From NCBI RefSeq assembly GCF_001598915.1, contig NZ_BDAP01000010.1:23632-87631 (forward strand): DNA of 64,000 nt. The letters are read 5' to 3'. Shown piece after piece: positions 23,623 to 33,187 of this stretch. Position 1 is the stretch's first letter; every line of letters begins with the position of its first letter. This stretch comes from Williamsia muralis NBRC 105860 (GTDB taxonomy: Bacteria; Actinomycetota; Actinomycetes; Mycobacteriales; Mycobacteriaceae). The notes below the pieces were generated by a model. The model was not told where the DNA came from. It saw only the letters and a program-made list of their open reading frames with translations, and did not search any database. A program made the position numbers and the translations under genes.

Positions 23623-24813
23623 ATGTCACAGGACGACTGGATGGCCAACCTGGGAGTTGGAGCTGACGACACAGATCCTCACCTCGCCGACGACTCGCAG
23701 GCCGGCACCGGGCCTATTGCCCGCAGCGAGGAGCGGCCGGCACATCTGGTGGCCGCTCCCGCCGGCACCCACCTGGGCGGTGGCCCTGTCTACCTCGATC
23801 CGGTCGGCCGAGACTGGCCCCAGGTGGGTCTCAACCTCGATGGCCAGGTCATCCCGCTGGGCGGTCAGGCCGGGACCGCGTTGTCGCCGGAATTGCTCGG
23901 CCGTCGAGTCAAACCGGTTCCTCGGTCAGGGTGGCGGCGGGCCGTGCACCGATTGACCGCCGGGTTGATCAACCCGGGGGAGAACCCCGTGGATGTGCGC
24001 GAACGCGCCATCACCTACCGGTTGAACGCGCCGGTCAGCAACGACCACCGCATTACGATCTTCACCACCAAAGGTGGCGCCGGTAAATCGACCACCACGT
24101 TGGGTTTGGGATCTGCATTCGCCGATGCCCGCAACGACCGCGTGCTGGCCATCGACGCCAATCCCGACAAAGGCGTTCTGGGACAGCGACTCAACACTAT
24201 TGTCCCGGCCGATCAGACCTCCACGATCTACGACCTACTCGCTGCCGGCCACTACGCTCGCTACGCCGATGTGCGGGCCCACACCCTCGAGGCAGACACC
24301 GGCCTGCAAGTAGTGGCCTCCCACGCGGACCCGGCACGCTCAGAAGCATTGACCGGGGAGCAGTACCAGCAAGCCGCACACATGATCGCGGCCCATTTCC
24401 AGGTCATCCTGAGTGACTGCGGCACCGGCATCACCCACGATGCCATGCGGGGGGTCTTCGCCAGCACCGACTCACTGATCGTTCCCACCCTCATCAGCGA
24501 CGACTCGCTGAGCAATGCAGTCTTCGTTCTGGATTGGCTGGATGCCCACTCAATGCGCGGTCTGTCCGCACGAGCGATCGTGGTCATCAACCAGGCCAGC
24601 GGGCGGCGCAAACCAACCGCCGATGAACAGCGCATCATCACCTACTTCCAAAGCCGTGTCCGGGCGGTCGTCACGGTCCCCTTCGACCCGCATCTGGCCG
24701 AGGGCGGTCGATTCTTCTGGGACCGACTCAGACCGAAAACGGTGGCCGCCTACCGGGATCTAGCCTCGCTGGTGGCTGATGACTTCCCCGCCAAAAGAAG
24801 TGGTGCGCTGTGA
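23623..24813 (+). CDS. MinD/ParA-like ATPase of the transfer operon
   Basis: The 396-aa protein has about 140 residues of unassigned N-terminus, then a deviant Walker A ATPase: ITIFTTKGGAGKSTTTLGLG (about 145-160), LAIDANPDKGVLGQRL, and ILSDCGTGITHDAMRG in the Walker B position. The shape recalls the MinD-like domain of EspI-type proteins in ESX loci and of proteins in actinobacterial transfer operons. A positioning or regulatory role for the channel is inferred. ATG follows CAGGAG. The stop overlaps the GTG of the next gene. Confidence 0.75.
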   Translation: MSQDDWMANLGVGADDTDPHLADDSQAGTGPIARSEERPAHLVAAPAGTHLGGGPVYLDPVGRDWPQVGLNLDGQVIPLGGQAGTALSPELLGRRVKPVPRSGWRRAVHRLTAGLINPGENPVDVRERAITYRLNAPVSNDHRITIFTTKGGAGKSTTTLGLGSAFADARNDRVLAIDANPDKGVLGQRLNTIVPADQTSTIYDLLAAGHYARYADVRAHTLEADTGLQVVASHADPARSEALTGEQYQQAAHMIAAHFQVILSDCGTGITHDAMRGVFASTDSLIVPTLISDDSLSNAVFVLDWLDAHSMRGLSARAIVVINQASGRRKPTADEQRIITYFQSRVRAVVTVPFDPHLAEGGRFFWDRLRPKTVAAYRDLASLVADDFPAKRSGAL

Positions 24814-25505
24814 GCGCCCCGGCCCGCAACAACGACTACCTGGATCCGCCAGCGTCGCGGTCTGTGGCGGCCACCCCCCGCCAGCACGTCGTGGCCCCAC
24901 CTGCCGCCCACAGCTTCATCGACGTATGGCCAGAACCGGTGTGGCTCCCCGCCGGAGCCAGTGCACCCTCGTTTTGGCTTGTGGGCGCCCACGGCGGCGC
25001 GGGGGCCAGTTCCCTGGCCGCGCTCTGGCCGCTGGCCGGCGATGCCCACGGCTGCTTTCCCGGTGGGGCCGCAGGGGAGTCGCCATTCGTGGTCATCGTC
25101 GCCCGTGAATCAGAAGTCGGCCTCTCTCGTGCACACGACCTGATTAATCAGCACCTGTCCGGGCACGGCGGACCAGGAACCGTCCTGGTGGGACTGGTGC
25201 TGGTCGCGGCCAAGGACGGGGCTGCCAGCACCAAACTGCGCCACCACGCAAAGGTGATCAGCGGTCTGGTCAGCGATCGGGTGTGGCGCATCCCATGGAT
25301 GCCCCACTGGCTCGAAATCACGCCCGCAGACATCACCCCCATCGCGATCGACGAGCCTGTCCCCACCAAACGCCGAGACAAGGACTTCAAAGAAGTCATC
25401 GTCGCAGCCCACGAAATCCGCGACGTCATAAGAACTTTCATTCAAACCAAATCCGCACCGACACAAACGGCATCAACACCCCACCAAGGAGGACAACCAC
25501 AATGA
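24810..25505 (+). CDS. Degenerate P-loop protein paired with the MinD-like ATPase
   Basis: The 231-aa product has the core SFWLVGAHGGAGASSLAALW at about residues 50-70. This is a ParA-like Walker A with the lysines missing, so ATP hydrolysis is unlikely. The strand FVVIVARESEVGLSRAHDLI and the GLVLVAAKDG block keep the fold. It starts GTG overlapping the ATPase stop, so the two are made together, probably as an active/inactive pair. Comparable proteins appear in actinobacterial T4SS operons; no function is established. Confidence 0.6.
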   Translation: MSAPARNNDYLDPPASRSVAATPRQHVVAPPAAHSFIDVWPEPVWLPAGASAPSFWLVGAHGGAGASSLAALWPLAGDAHGCFPGGAAGESPFVVIVARESEVGLSRAHDLINQHLSGHGGPGTVLVGLVLVAAKDGAASTKLRHHAKVISGLVSDRVWRIPWMPHWLEITPADITPIAIDEPVPTKRRDKDFKEVIVAAHEIRDVIRTFIQTKSAPTQTASTPHQGGQPQ

Positions 25506-25795
25506 GCACCGCTGCTTTAGCATTCGAGTCGGCCACCGCAGTCCTAGCGGTCGACCAACCCACCCCGGTCCAGCCGCCCGGCGGTGACGGGATCATCAAA
25601 CTCGTCGGAGTTGCCCTGTGGCTTGTGAGCCTGGGCTTTGTCGCGGGCATCATCGTCGGCGCCGGCTGGATGTGGGTCGATCAGATGGGCGGGGTCGGCG
25701 CTCGAGGTGGCACCGGTGTGAAAGTTGTTCTGGGAGCACTAGTAGGAGCAATTGTGTGCGCCTCGGCGGCCGGACTGATCACGTTCTTCTCCTAA
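25502..25795 (+). CDS. Two-TM small membrane protein, pilin-like (first of tandem pair)
   Basis: The 97-aa product begins at ATG behind AAGGAGGA and overlaps the previous gene by four bases. After about 30 residues come two transmembrane helices (VGVALWLVSLGFVAGIIVGAGW and VLGALVGAIVCASAAGLITFF) joined by a Gly-rich basic loop. Size and topology match VirB2/TrbC-type conjugative pilins or their Gram-positive counterparts. The next gene has the same plan, suggesting duplication. Pilin function is inferred from topology and position. Confidence 0.6.
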   Translation: MSTAALAFESATAVLAVDQPTPVQPPGGDGIIKLVGVALWLVSLGFVAGIIVGAGWMWVDQMGGVGARGGTGVKVVLGALVGAIVCASAAGLITFFS

Positions 25796-25804
25796 GGCAA
25801 CCCC

Positions 25805-26071
25805 ATGGTCACCCTGTGGATCGCCGAACCGGCACCGCCCTCGCAGCCCTTTCCCCCCGAAGCCGACGACGCTATGAACAAAATCCTCGGCTACGGCATG
25901 TGGATCGGATCAATGGGATTGCTGGCGTGCCTGTTGGTCGGAGCAACGCTGCTGTGGTTCGGATGGCGCAACGGATTCGGCCGCGGAACCAAAAAGATTG
26001 CCTCAGTGCTGTTGTGCGTCATCTTGTTCAGCTCCGCCTACTGCCTGGCCGGATTCACCCTCGCCACCTGA
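25805..26071 (+). CDS. Two-TM small membrane protein, pilin-like (second of tandem pair)
   Basis: The 88-aa product has a short N-terminus, two transmembrane helices (YGMWIGSMGLLACLLVGATLLWF and IASVLLCVILFSSAYCLAGF) and a basic Gly-rich loop (RNGFGRGTKK), the same plan as its upstream neighbour nine bases away. An internal ATG (AMNKILGYGMW, residue 24) could be the true start and would give a product of about 65 aa. Role as for its partner. Confidence 0.55.
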   Translation: MVTLWIAEPAPPSQPFPPEADDAMNKILGYGMWIGSMGLLACLLVGATLLWFGWRNGFGRGTKKIASVLLCVILFSSAYCLAGFTLAT

Positions 26072-26077
26072 CACGAA

Positions 26078-26710
26078 ATGAGAGCTACACCAATGACTTC
26101 CCTACGGACCTTCTTCGCCGCGGTCGCGGCGCTTGCGATCACCCTGACCCTGGCCGCATGCGGCTCGGAGTCCGACACACCCCGAGAATCGGCGGCGGCC
26201 ACCAATACCACTGCGCCCCCGGCGAACGTGAGCTGGATCGATTGGCAAGGTGCCCGACTGCCCGTCTCGGCCACCGACGGCCCGAGCACGATCACCGGCG
26301 ACATAGCGACCGGCTACTCCAACACCCCTCAGGGTGCGGCGTTAGCCGCCTTCCAGGGCACCATCCGGTTGTCGTTGGCTCCCGACGAGTCCTGGGCGCA
26401 GGTCGCCAACAAACTCGCTGCCCCCGGAACCGGCCGCGACACCTACGCAGTGAACCGGGCGTTGGTGTCGGTAACCGGGCCCGCTCCAGCGGGAACAGCG
26501 CCGATCGCGCGGGGGTACATCTTCACCAGCTACACCCCCGCCCGCGCCACCCTGAAACTGGCCGTCGAGCAGGACCACAAGCTCACCGCCGCACAGCAAA
26601 CGGTCGTCTGGACCGGGGCCGACTGGCGAGTCCTACTGCCCGAGCCCGGCACTGAAACCGACGCGCAGCCACTGACCAACCTCGACGGATTCGTGGCCCT
26701 GCACGAATAG
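26078..26710 (+). CDS. Lipoprotein of the transfer operon, paralogue of next gene
   Basis: The 210-aa precursor has a lipoprotein signal (AALAITLTLAAC, lipobox LAAC with Cys28), so it is anchored outside the membrane. The external domain begins VSWIDWQGARLPVSATDGPSTI and continues GYSNTPQGAALAAF; the same blocks recur in the membrane-anchored neighbour. A second ATG five codons in is an alternative start. It probably sits in the channel next to its paralogue. No enzymatic motif is visible. Confidence 0.65.
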   Translation: MRATPMTSLRTFFAAVAALAITLTLAACGSESDTPRESAAATNTTAPPANVSWIDWQGARLPVSATDGPSTITGDIATGYSNTPQGAALAAFQGTIRLSLAPDESWAQVANKLAAPGTGRDTYAVNRALVSVTGPAPAGTAPIARGYIFTSYTPARATLKLAVEQDHKLTAAQQTVVWTGADWRVLLPEPGTETDAQPLTNLDGFVALHE

Positions 26711-26764
26711 CCCCGCACGTTCTGACAGCCCACCGCCCAGGCGACGCCCAGCAGAAGGAAACTC

Positions 26765-27685
26765 ATGGCACACAACAGACCCACCGAGCAGGACACCTCC
26801 AGCGAGGGCGGCGCGCAACGCAACCCCGTCTGGACCGTTCTGGCGATTGCCGGCGTCGTCGGCGTGGTGATCTGCCTGATCATCGCCACCGTGCTGGCCC
26901 TGCGCGATGACGACTCAGCCGACACTGGTGCAGGACCCCAAAGCACCCCACCCCCGGTCTCGGCAAGCACCCGGGCACCCGGGGAGCTGCCAGGCCAGTC
27001 CGACCCGCAGTATGCGGGTTTGAGAACGCCGATCACCGATGCATTTGGGCGCCGGGTGGACGTCCCGAAGTGGAGCGGCGGATGGGCGCTACCCCAAGAT
27101 TCCTGGCGAGGCACTGCGACGTGGTCACCGAATACTCCGGTCCCCGCTCCGGCAGGCTTGATGTGGCAGAAGGTCAACGACGGTGTGATCGTGCCGTTTT
27201 CCACCTCTGACGGTCCCCGCACCGTCTACGCCGGACAGGCCCTGGGGTTTCGGCACAGTCCGCAGGGCGCAGCGATTGCGGTGTCGAACATCTCGTTGCG
27301 GATCGCCGGCAGCGTCAACGAGATGGCCCAGGTCATCTACGACGAGCAGGTCGAGATGACCACCGACCAACGCACCCAACTCAACTCCGATCTAGCCAAA
27401 CAGGGCCCCTACTACCGCGAACTCACCGACGCGGCGATGACCTACCAGGCCCGGCCGGATGCGTTCCGGATTGTCGACTACTCCGATGACTACGCGATTA
27501 TCGAAATCGCCTCTCGCGCACCAGAGTCAGACACAGCAAGCACACCGACACAGCAATGGATCACCAACCGGTGGCAAGCAGTCTGGGACGCCGATGCCGG
27601 TGATAACGGCGACTGGAAGCTGCAGCTGCCCACCGCCGACAACAGCGGCACCACGGCCTCACTCGAAGGGTGGACACCATGGTGA
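26765..27685 (+). CDS. Membrane-anchored paralogue of the upstream lipoprotein
   Basis: The 306-aa protein has one N-terminal transmembrane helix (VWTVLAIAGVVGVVICLIIATVLAL), a Pro/Ser linker, and an external domain. Its LMWQKVNDGVIVPFSTSDGPRTV and GFRHSPQGAAIAVSN blocks match the lipoprotein. The last third (MTYQARPDAFRIVDYSDDYAIIEIAS ... QAVWDADAGDNGDWKL) is reminiscent of an NTF2-like fold such as VirB8/TcpC. ATG follows AGAAGGAAA. Its stop overlaps the VirB6-like start by seven bases. Confidence 0.65.
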   Translation: MAHNRPTEQDTSSEGGAQRNPVWTVLAIAGVVGVVICLIIATVLALRDDDSADTGAGPQSTPPPVSASTRAPGELPGQSDPQYAGLRTPITDAFGRRVDVPKWSGGWALPQDSWRGTATWSPNTPVPAPAGLMWQKVNDGVIVPFSTSDGPRTVYAGQALGFRHSPQGAAIAVSNISLRIAGSVNEMAQVIYDEQVEMTTDQRTQLNSDLAKQGPYYRELTDAAMTYQARPDAFRIVDYSDDYAIIEIASRAPESDTASTPTQQWITNRWQAVWDADAGDNGDWKLQLPTADNSGTTASLEGWTPW

Positions 27686-29724
27686 TCACCACCCGTAGAC
27701 CGCGACACTGCAGCACCATCGTCGCAGCCTGGTTGATCGTGTCCGGGTTCGTGGCGGCGTTGGTGATCGGCGGCGGAACCGCATCGGCGGCCCCCGATGA
27801 CATGTGGAAACCCCTCTCCGAGCAAGAAGCGAAGTTCGACTTCGGGGTGCTCACCGGCTCGTACTACCTGGCCAACCCCACTGCGGCCGACCCCGGCTAC
27901 CTCCCGCCGGGCACCGTGCGAGAAGACCGCCAACGCGTGTGCCTGCCTGGGGCAACCCCGGGCTGCGCGAAGGGCACCACGGTGCCGTTGGCAGTGATCA
28001 AGGGGGATGCGGCTCCGGCCGATCCCGCCCCTACAGGGTTTGCCTACGTCACCGCCCAAGATGCCGCCGACTACAAGGTCCCCACCACCGCACTGGTGTT
28101 GACCGGCGACCAGCAGCCACCGGCCGGGTACTCAATGGTCCAGAAGTCGAAGTCCTGCACCACTCTCAAACCGAACGTGAGTCCCAATGGTGGACCACCG
28201 ACGTTGGTGACCGAAAAGTGCGGCGAACCACGACAGTTCGCTATTCCCAGCGGAACTCCCGAAGCCACGCCCACTGAGAAGGCGTTCGACGCGAACGTGC
28301 CACCCGCTCCCTCGCTTAATTCATCAGGTAGCGGCGAGGGCGGCGGAACGTACGGTTTCGACGCTGTGTGCGAGCGGATGTCGAAGAACAAGGGGTCGTG
28401 GCTTGCACCTACACAGGCCATCAGCCGCATGGTCGGCAACGTTGCCGAACAGACCTGCAAGGTCGCCAACGTCGTGAGCCATCCCAGTGACGCGCTGTCG
28501 GCCATGTGGAAATCGAGCTTCGGAAAAGCAGTCAAATCCATGATCTCCGGAGTCGCCGATGGCTGGGGGGCGGTCTTGAACTGGTGGTTTACCATCCCGA
28601 CACCCAAGCTGGCGGGAACACAGTATTTGACCACCCTGCAGGCCTGGTTCGCACCGATACAAGTAGCGGCCCTGACCATCTCGCTCATGATCGCCTCGGT
28701 GCGCATCGCCATGGCCATGCCAGGCGGGGAGACCGCTGAATCGCTCGAGGTGGCCAAGGTGCTGATGCGATCGGTGTTCGCGATCGCGATGCTTCCCACC
28801 TTCATCACTTTGGGCACCATCGCCACCGATGCGATCTCGCTGTGGCTCATACGAGAGGCGGGCGGCGACGACCTGGGCGGCAAGGTGCGCGCCATGCTCA
28901 TCGACGACAACTCCACCTGGGGCCCAGGCTGGGTGCTCATCATCGCGATCATGGGGTTGATCGGGGCAATTACCCAAGCGGTTCTGCTGGTCATCCGGCA
29001 AGCGTTCTTGATGGTCATCGTCGGGGTCATTCCGATCGCAGCGACCGCGTCGGGCAGCAGCTTCGGGCGCAATTCGTTTGAGACCATGCGTAACTGGGCC
29101 ATCGCGTTCGTGCTCTTCAAACTCGGGGCCGCGTCCATCATGGCGTGCGCCTTGTGGGCCTCGGACCCCACCAGTGACATCAGCAAATTGCAGGGCCTAA
29201 TCCTGCTGACCGTCGCTGCGGTGTCCTTCCCCGCGTTGCTGCGTGTGATCGGGGTGAGCAACGACGGGGTCGGCGGCGGCGGTGGCTCGATGATGCCGAT
29301 GCTCGCCGGCGGGGCCATGGCCCTAGCTAGCGGTGGAACCTCGATGGCAGCCAAGGCAGGCGGCGCAGCAATCGGTGCGGTCGGCAGCAAAGCCACCGGC
29401 GGCGGGGGCGGCGGAGGAGGCGGGGGCGGCGGGTACGCCGGTCCTGCGCCCAAGAGTGGAGCCCGGGAGATGCGGGGCGCCAACATCAGCCCCGCCAGCG
29501 GTGGGCAATCCCAGGGCAGCACCTCCGGAGGGACAGGAAGCGCCCCGGCGCCGCGAGTGGAATCGACCAAAGCCCCACCAGGTTCGGCTGGCCCATCGGG
29601 GTCACCAGACGGCGGACCCAAGGCCCAGCGGTCGAGCTCGGGCGCACAGCAAGGCGGCCCACCGGCCACCGTGGGCTCACGGATACCCCAACGCTCACTC
29701 GGCAGAAATGAGGTGCCCTCGTGA
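27679..29724 (+). CDS. VirB6/TrbL-like polytopic membrane channel protein
   Basis: The 681-aa protein has a signal-like N-terminus (AALVIGGGTASA), about 280 external residues with cysteines, then roughly six transmembrane helices between about 315 and 540, including a stretch with LLVIRQAFLMVIVGVIPIAATASGS. That order is typical of VirB6-type inner channel proteins in actinobacterial T4SS. The C-terminal 140 residues are a low-complexity Gly/Ser/Pro tail with a run of about 12 glycines. It overlaps genes on both sides, so its place in the operon is firm. The family call rests on topology. Confidence 0.7.
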   Translation: MVITTRRPRHCSTIVAAWLIVSGFVAALVIGGGTASAAPDDMWKPLSEQEAKFDFGVLTGSYYLANPTAADPGYLPPGTVREDRQRVCLPGATPGCAKGTTVPLAVIKGDAAPADPAPTGFAYVTAQDAADYKVPTTALVLTGDQQPPAGYSMVQKSKSCTTLKPNVSPNGGPPTLVTEKCGEPRQFAIPSGTPEATPTEKAFDANVPPAPSLNSSGSGEGGGTYGFDAVCERMSKNKGSWLAPTQAISRMVGNVAEQTCKVANVVSHPSDALSAMWKSSFGKAVKSMISGVADGWGAVLNWWFTIPTPKLAGTQYLTTLQAWFAPIQVAALTISLMIASVRIAMAMPGGETAESLEVAKVLMRSVFAIAMLPTFITLGTIATDAISLWLIREAGGDDLGGKVRAMLIDDNSTWGPGWVLIIAIMGLIGAITQAVLLVIRQAFLMVIVGVIPIAATASGSSFGRNSFETMRNWAIAFVLFKLGAASIMACALWASDPTSDISKLQGLILLTVAAVSFPALLRVIGVSNDGVGGGGGSMMPMLAGGAMALASGGTSMAAKAGGAAIGAVGSKATGGGGGGGGGGGGYAGPAPKSGAREMRGANISPASGGQSQGSTSGGTGSAPAPRVESTKAPPGSAGPSGSPDGGPKAQRSSSGAQQGGPPATVGSRIPQRSLGRNEVPS

Positions 29725-31226
29725 CCGGCCCACACACGCAGTACCGCGTCCTTTACAGCGGGTGGTCGATTCCACGGTCCTCGTTCCTGTTCGGAATGAG
29801 CACACGCGCCTCCGTCTGGTTCCTGGTCATCGCCATCGCGTTTATCGCCCTGATCATGTTCGGGTTCGGGGTGGGATTCGCTGTCACATTCGCTGCTATC
29901 GCCTACCTGCTGTGGTCACCGATGGTGCTGCGGTTCGCCGGGCGCAGCCTCTACGAATGGTCCGGCCTGGCCCGCCAGTGGCGCAGGCACACACGCAAAG
30001 GAGAAGACATGTATTTGTCCGGGCTATTTTCCCGAGTTCCCAACGGCACCAACCGACTTCCAGGGCTGCTGCACGGCAGCGAACTCCACGAAGGGTGGGA
30101 CCAGCACCGCTCGGGCCACAAGTACGGCGTCGTACACCTGCCGGCGACCAAACAATCGACCGTCGTCATCGAGTGCTTCCCGCAAGGCAACGAAGCCATC
30201 GACCAGGAATCGGTGAACGTCTCGGTGTTCAACTGGGGAACGTTCTTGAACTATCTGGGCGACACCAGCGACGTTGACGGGGCGACCGTCGTCATTGAGA
30301 CAGGGCCCGAAACCGGGAACCGGTTGCGCCGCGAGGTCGCCGAACTGGTGCGGCCGTCGATGCCCGGGGGGCCGCTGCCCACCGCGATGATGACCGAGTC
30401 AGCAGAAATCCTGCCCTATGGCTCGGTGCGGATGTGGGCGCGGGTAGCGATCACATTCAAAGCGACCTCAGCTGCTCGCCGCGACGACGTGGGGGAGCAG
30501 ATCGCCGAGATCTCCCGGCGTCTGGGCGGATTGCTCACCGTGCTCGACGAGGCCAACCTGAACCCGCGCATGTTGGGTTCGGATGAAATCGTCGCCCTGA
30601 CCAAACGGGCCTATAGTCCCAGCACCCTCAACTCCCTGGAGCTTGCCGACATCGACGAGGGCGGGCACGACCTGGGCTGGGAAGATGCCGGGCCGATGGC
30701 CCACCGCGACAAGCGGTCCACCTACTGGCACGACGGCTGCTTCAGCACCACCTGGGAAATGTCGCTGGCACCAAGTCAACCCGTCCCCGAAACCGTGCTC
30801 CGCCCGGTCGTCGACGTCAACGGCGACCTGGTCCGCAAACGGGTAGCGATCGTCTACCGCCCGCACAGCCCTTCCGACGCAGCCAACCTGGTCAACAAGG
30901 ACTACAAGAACGCCCTGTCCGGACGCAATAGCGGCAAAGGGGTGGCCAGCGTCGAGGCGGACCTGCGCGTCGAGGCGACCGAACAGCAACGCCAAGAACA
31001 AGGTCGTGGTCACGGGCTGACCCGGTTCGGAATCATGATCACCATCACCAACCCCGAAGACAGCGACGTGCCACGCAACGAAGCGATCGTCCGGGATCTG
31101 ACCATGCGTGCCAGCCTGCGGGTGCGACGGATGTACCTGCAGCAGTCAGCGGCCTTCGCCGCCACTATCGGCATCGGAGTTCTCTTACCCGATCACGCCT
31201 CGGTCTCGCGCAAGCACGCTGAGTAA
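29721..31226 (+). CDS. SCO6880-family T4SS protein (PrgI-like TM plus VirB4 N-domain-like)
   Basis: The 501-aa product begins GTG overlapping the preceding stop. Two transmembrane helices at about residues 28-70 follow a FLFGMSTRASVWFL leader, the PrgI-like part. The long soluble part (GTFLNYLGDTSDVDGATVVIET ... EQIAEISRRLGGLLTVL) matches SCO6880-type proteins that accompany VirB4 ATPases in actinobacteria and resemble the VirB4 N-terminal domain. It probably docks the VirB4-like ATPase, encoded next, to the membrane. No Walker motif is present, as expected. Confidence 0.75.
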   Translation: MTGPHTQYRVLYSGWSIPRSSFLFGMSTRASVWFLVIAIAFIALIMFGFGVGFAVTFAAIAYLLWSPMVLRFAGRSLYEWSGLARQWRRHTRKGEDMYLSGLFSRVPNGTNRLPGLLHGSELHEGWDQHRSGHKYGVVHLPATKQSTVVIECFPQGNEAIDQESVNVSVFNWGTFLNYLGDTSDVDGATVVIETGPETGNRLRREVAELVRPSMPGGPLPTAMMTESAEILPYGSVRMWARVAITFKATSAARRDDVGEQIAEISRRLGGLLTVLDEANLNPRMLGSDEIVALTKRAYSPSTLNSLELADIDEGGHDLGWEDAGPMAHRDKRSTYWHDGCFSTTWEMSLAPSQPVPETVLRPVVDVNGDLVRKRVAIVYRPHSPSDAANLVNKDYKNALSGRNSGKGVASVEADLRVEATEQQRQEQGRGHGLTRFGIMITITNPEDSDVPRNEAIVRDLTMRASLRVRRMYLQQSAAFAATIGIGVLLPDHASVSRKHAE

Positions 31227-31273
31227 CAACACCGTTCACCGATACAGCTACCCACCGAGAGGACACCGCAGCC

Positions 31274-33187
31274 ATGGGCATGGTGCTGGGCAAACACCGC
31301 GCGGACACACCCGAGGACTTCGATCGCGCCGACGACCCGGACAACCCCTCGCCGAGCCGCACTGACCGGCGAAGCCGCCGACGGGCAAAGGCCAAGTCGA
31401 CCGGGCCACGACTGCTGCGACCTGAAGAACGCCGACAGCTCGAGCACAAGAAGTGGTCGGGAAACCGGGTCGAAAGCTGGGTTGCCGACTTCAAACTGAA
31501 AAGCGATGTGCGGAACCGGAAGACGATCGCTGCCAACAGCAGACGACGCCTGGTGTCGCAAAGCCGCGGCGGCGTCAAACCCCTCCCCGAAGGCAAAAGG
31601 GGCCTGGTCGGCAATCTGGGCGGGCACGCCGGACCGGTGGCCATGCCGGTCGAGTACCGGGCGACCACTGTGCAGGCGGCGGGCATGTGGCCATTTCCGG
31701 TGGGCGCAGGAGCCCCACTTGTGGGCATCCCGTTGGGATCGCACCTATACACCAGCGCCCCAGTGTGTTTCGACCCGCTGTCGTGGATGACGAGGGCCAA
31801 GTTTCTGCACCAGCCCTCGATGATGCTGCTCGGTCTGCCTGGCTTCGGTAAATCGACGCTGGCCCGCAAAATCATGCTCGGATTGATCGCCACCGGTGTC
31901 ACCGCGTTGGTGCTCGGCGATATGAAGCCTGACTACCGCAAGCTGGTCGAATCCATCGACGGCGGCCAGATCATTGACCTGGGTAACGGAGCCGGCCAAC
32001 TCAACCCCCTCGATATGGGCCCGCTCTCTCAGATCCTGCCCACCCTCGACGCTGCAGTCACAGACCGACGCGATCAGGCCGACCTGGCCCGCGAGCACGG
32101 CCGTATCGAGCTGGCCGACCAACTCACCCTGAGCGCGGACAAGGCCGCCACCATCGCCCGGCAAGTGCGCGCCCGGATCTCCGGTGACCGCCTGCGGCGA
32201 ATCAAATCGTTGTCCGAGCTTACCCGTGGCCGACGCATCGAAGACTTTGAAGAGGCCGCGCTGCGCGAGGCACTGGCCCTGTGCGACGAGGCCGGCCAAC
32301 GCTCGGGCACCCAGCCTGAGTTGACCGATCTGATTGCGATCCTTGACGACTGCCCGCAACCGATCCTCGACGCCTACTGCGAGACCGATCGCCAGGCGTG
32401 CCTGCTCGAGTCCAAGCCGCTACGCCGCACTCTCAAATCGCTACTCAAGGGCGGGTTCGGAGATGTGTTCTCCGGACAGACCACCACCCCGATCAATGTC
32501 GATGCCACCGCAGTGTGCATTGACGTGTCGGGCATCGAGGCCTCCGATCGCAAGCTCAAAGGCGCGGTGCTGCTCACTTGCTGGGAGCACGGATTCGCCG
32601 CGACCGCCGCTGCCCACTTCTTGCACGACGCCGGATGCGGACCCAAACGCAACTTCCTCGCAGTGCTCGATGAGATGTGGCAGGTGCTGCGGGCCGGTGT
32701 CGGCATGGTCGAACGTGTCGACGAACTGACCCGCCTCAACCGGGTGTGGGGGACAGCGCTGTTGATGTGCACCCACACCGTCACCGACCTGATCTCTCTG
32801 GCTAACGAGGAGGACCGCGAGATTGCGCGCGGTTTCATCGAGCGGGCGGCCTGTTTGGTCGTTGGCGCACTGCCACGCAAAGAGATGTCCCGGCTGGCCG
32901 ATATCAAACCGTTCACCGACACCGAGGTCGCCGACATCACCTCATGGTCCTCGCCGCCGGCTCTCACCGGTGATGCTCGCACCAACACTGCACCCCCAGG
33001 TCAGGGCAAGTTCTATATCAAGGTCGGGGAACAGGGCGCTCCGGGGCTTCCGCTGCGCAGTGTGCTCACCACCGCCGAAATCGAGGCCGGTATCCACGAC
33101 ACCAACCAACGGTTCGATCTGGTTGACGTTTGGAAGCAGGAGTACGACGTTGCCGACGCCGACTGGGCCGGAGCTGGCGCAGCATGA
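31274..33187 (+). CDS. VirB4/TraE-like T4SS ATPase
   Basis: The 637-aa protein has a basic N-terminus (DRRSRRRAKAKS), a Walker A LGLPGFGKST at about residues 186-195 and a Walker B FLAVLDEMWQVLRAG near 462, followed by RVWGTALLMCTHTVTDL and the EEDREIARGFIERA block typical of VirB4. It powers assembly or substrate transport in the secretion channel. GAGAGGA lies about ten bases before the ATG. Its stop overlaps the next start (ATGA). Length is typical for the C-terminal VirB4 module, with the N-terminal half supplied by the SCO6880-like protein upstream. Confidence 0.85.
   Translation: MGMVLGKHRADTPEDFDRADDPDNPSPSRTDRRSRRRAKAKSTGPRLLRPEERRQLEHKKWSGNRVESWVADFKLKSDVRNRKTIAANSRRRLVSQSRGGVKPLPEGKRGLVGNLGGHAGPVAMPVEYRATTVQAAGMWPFPVGAGAPLVGIPLGSHLYTSAPVCFDPLSWMTRAKFLHQPSMMLLGLPGFGKSTLARKIMLGLIATGVTALVLGDMKPDYRKLVESIDGGQIIDLGNGAGQLNPLDMGPLSQILPTLDAAVTDRRDQADLAREHGRIELADQLTLSADKAATIARQVRARISGDRLRRIKSLSELTRGRRIEDFEEAALREALALCDEAGQRSGTQPELTDLIAILDDCPQPILDAYCETDRQACLLESKPLRRTLKSLLKGGFGDVFSGQTTTPINVDATAVCIDVSGIEASDRKLKGAVLLTCWEHGFAATAAAHFLHDAGCGPKRNFLAVLDEMWQVLRAGVGMVERVDELTRLNRVWGTALLMCTHTVTDLISLANEEDREIARGFIERAACLVVGALPRKEMSRLADIKPFTDTEVADITSWSSPPALTGDARTNTAPPGQGKFYIKVGEQGAPGLPLRSVLTTAEIEAGIHDTNQRFDLVDVWKQEYDVADADWAGAGAA

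Noticed and set aside
23623..24813. Second partition ParA for plasmid segregation
   Set aside because: It is embedded in the secretion operon, has a long N-terminal extension and no adjacent centromere; the ParA at 7876-8511 fits better.
28071..29735. 554-aa ORF antisense to the VirB6-like gene
   Set aside because: It mirrors the Gly/Ala-rich codons of the sense gene (long Pro runs), and the sense strand has clear membrane helices and overlapping neighbours.
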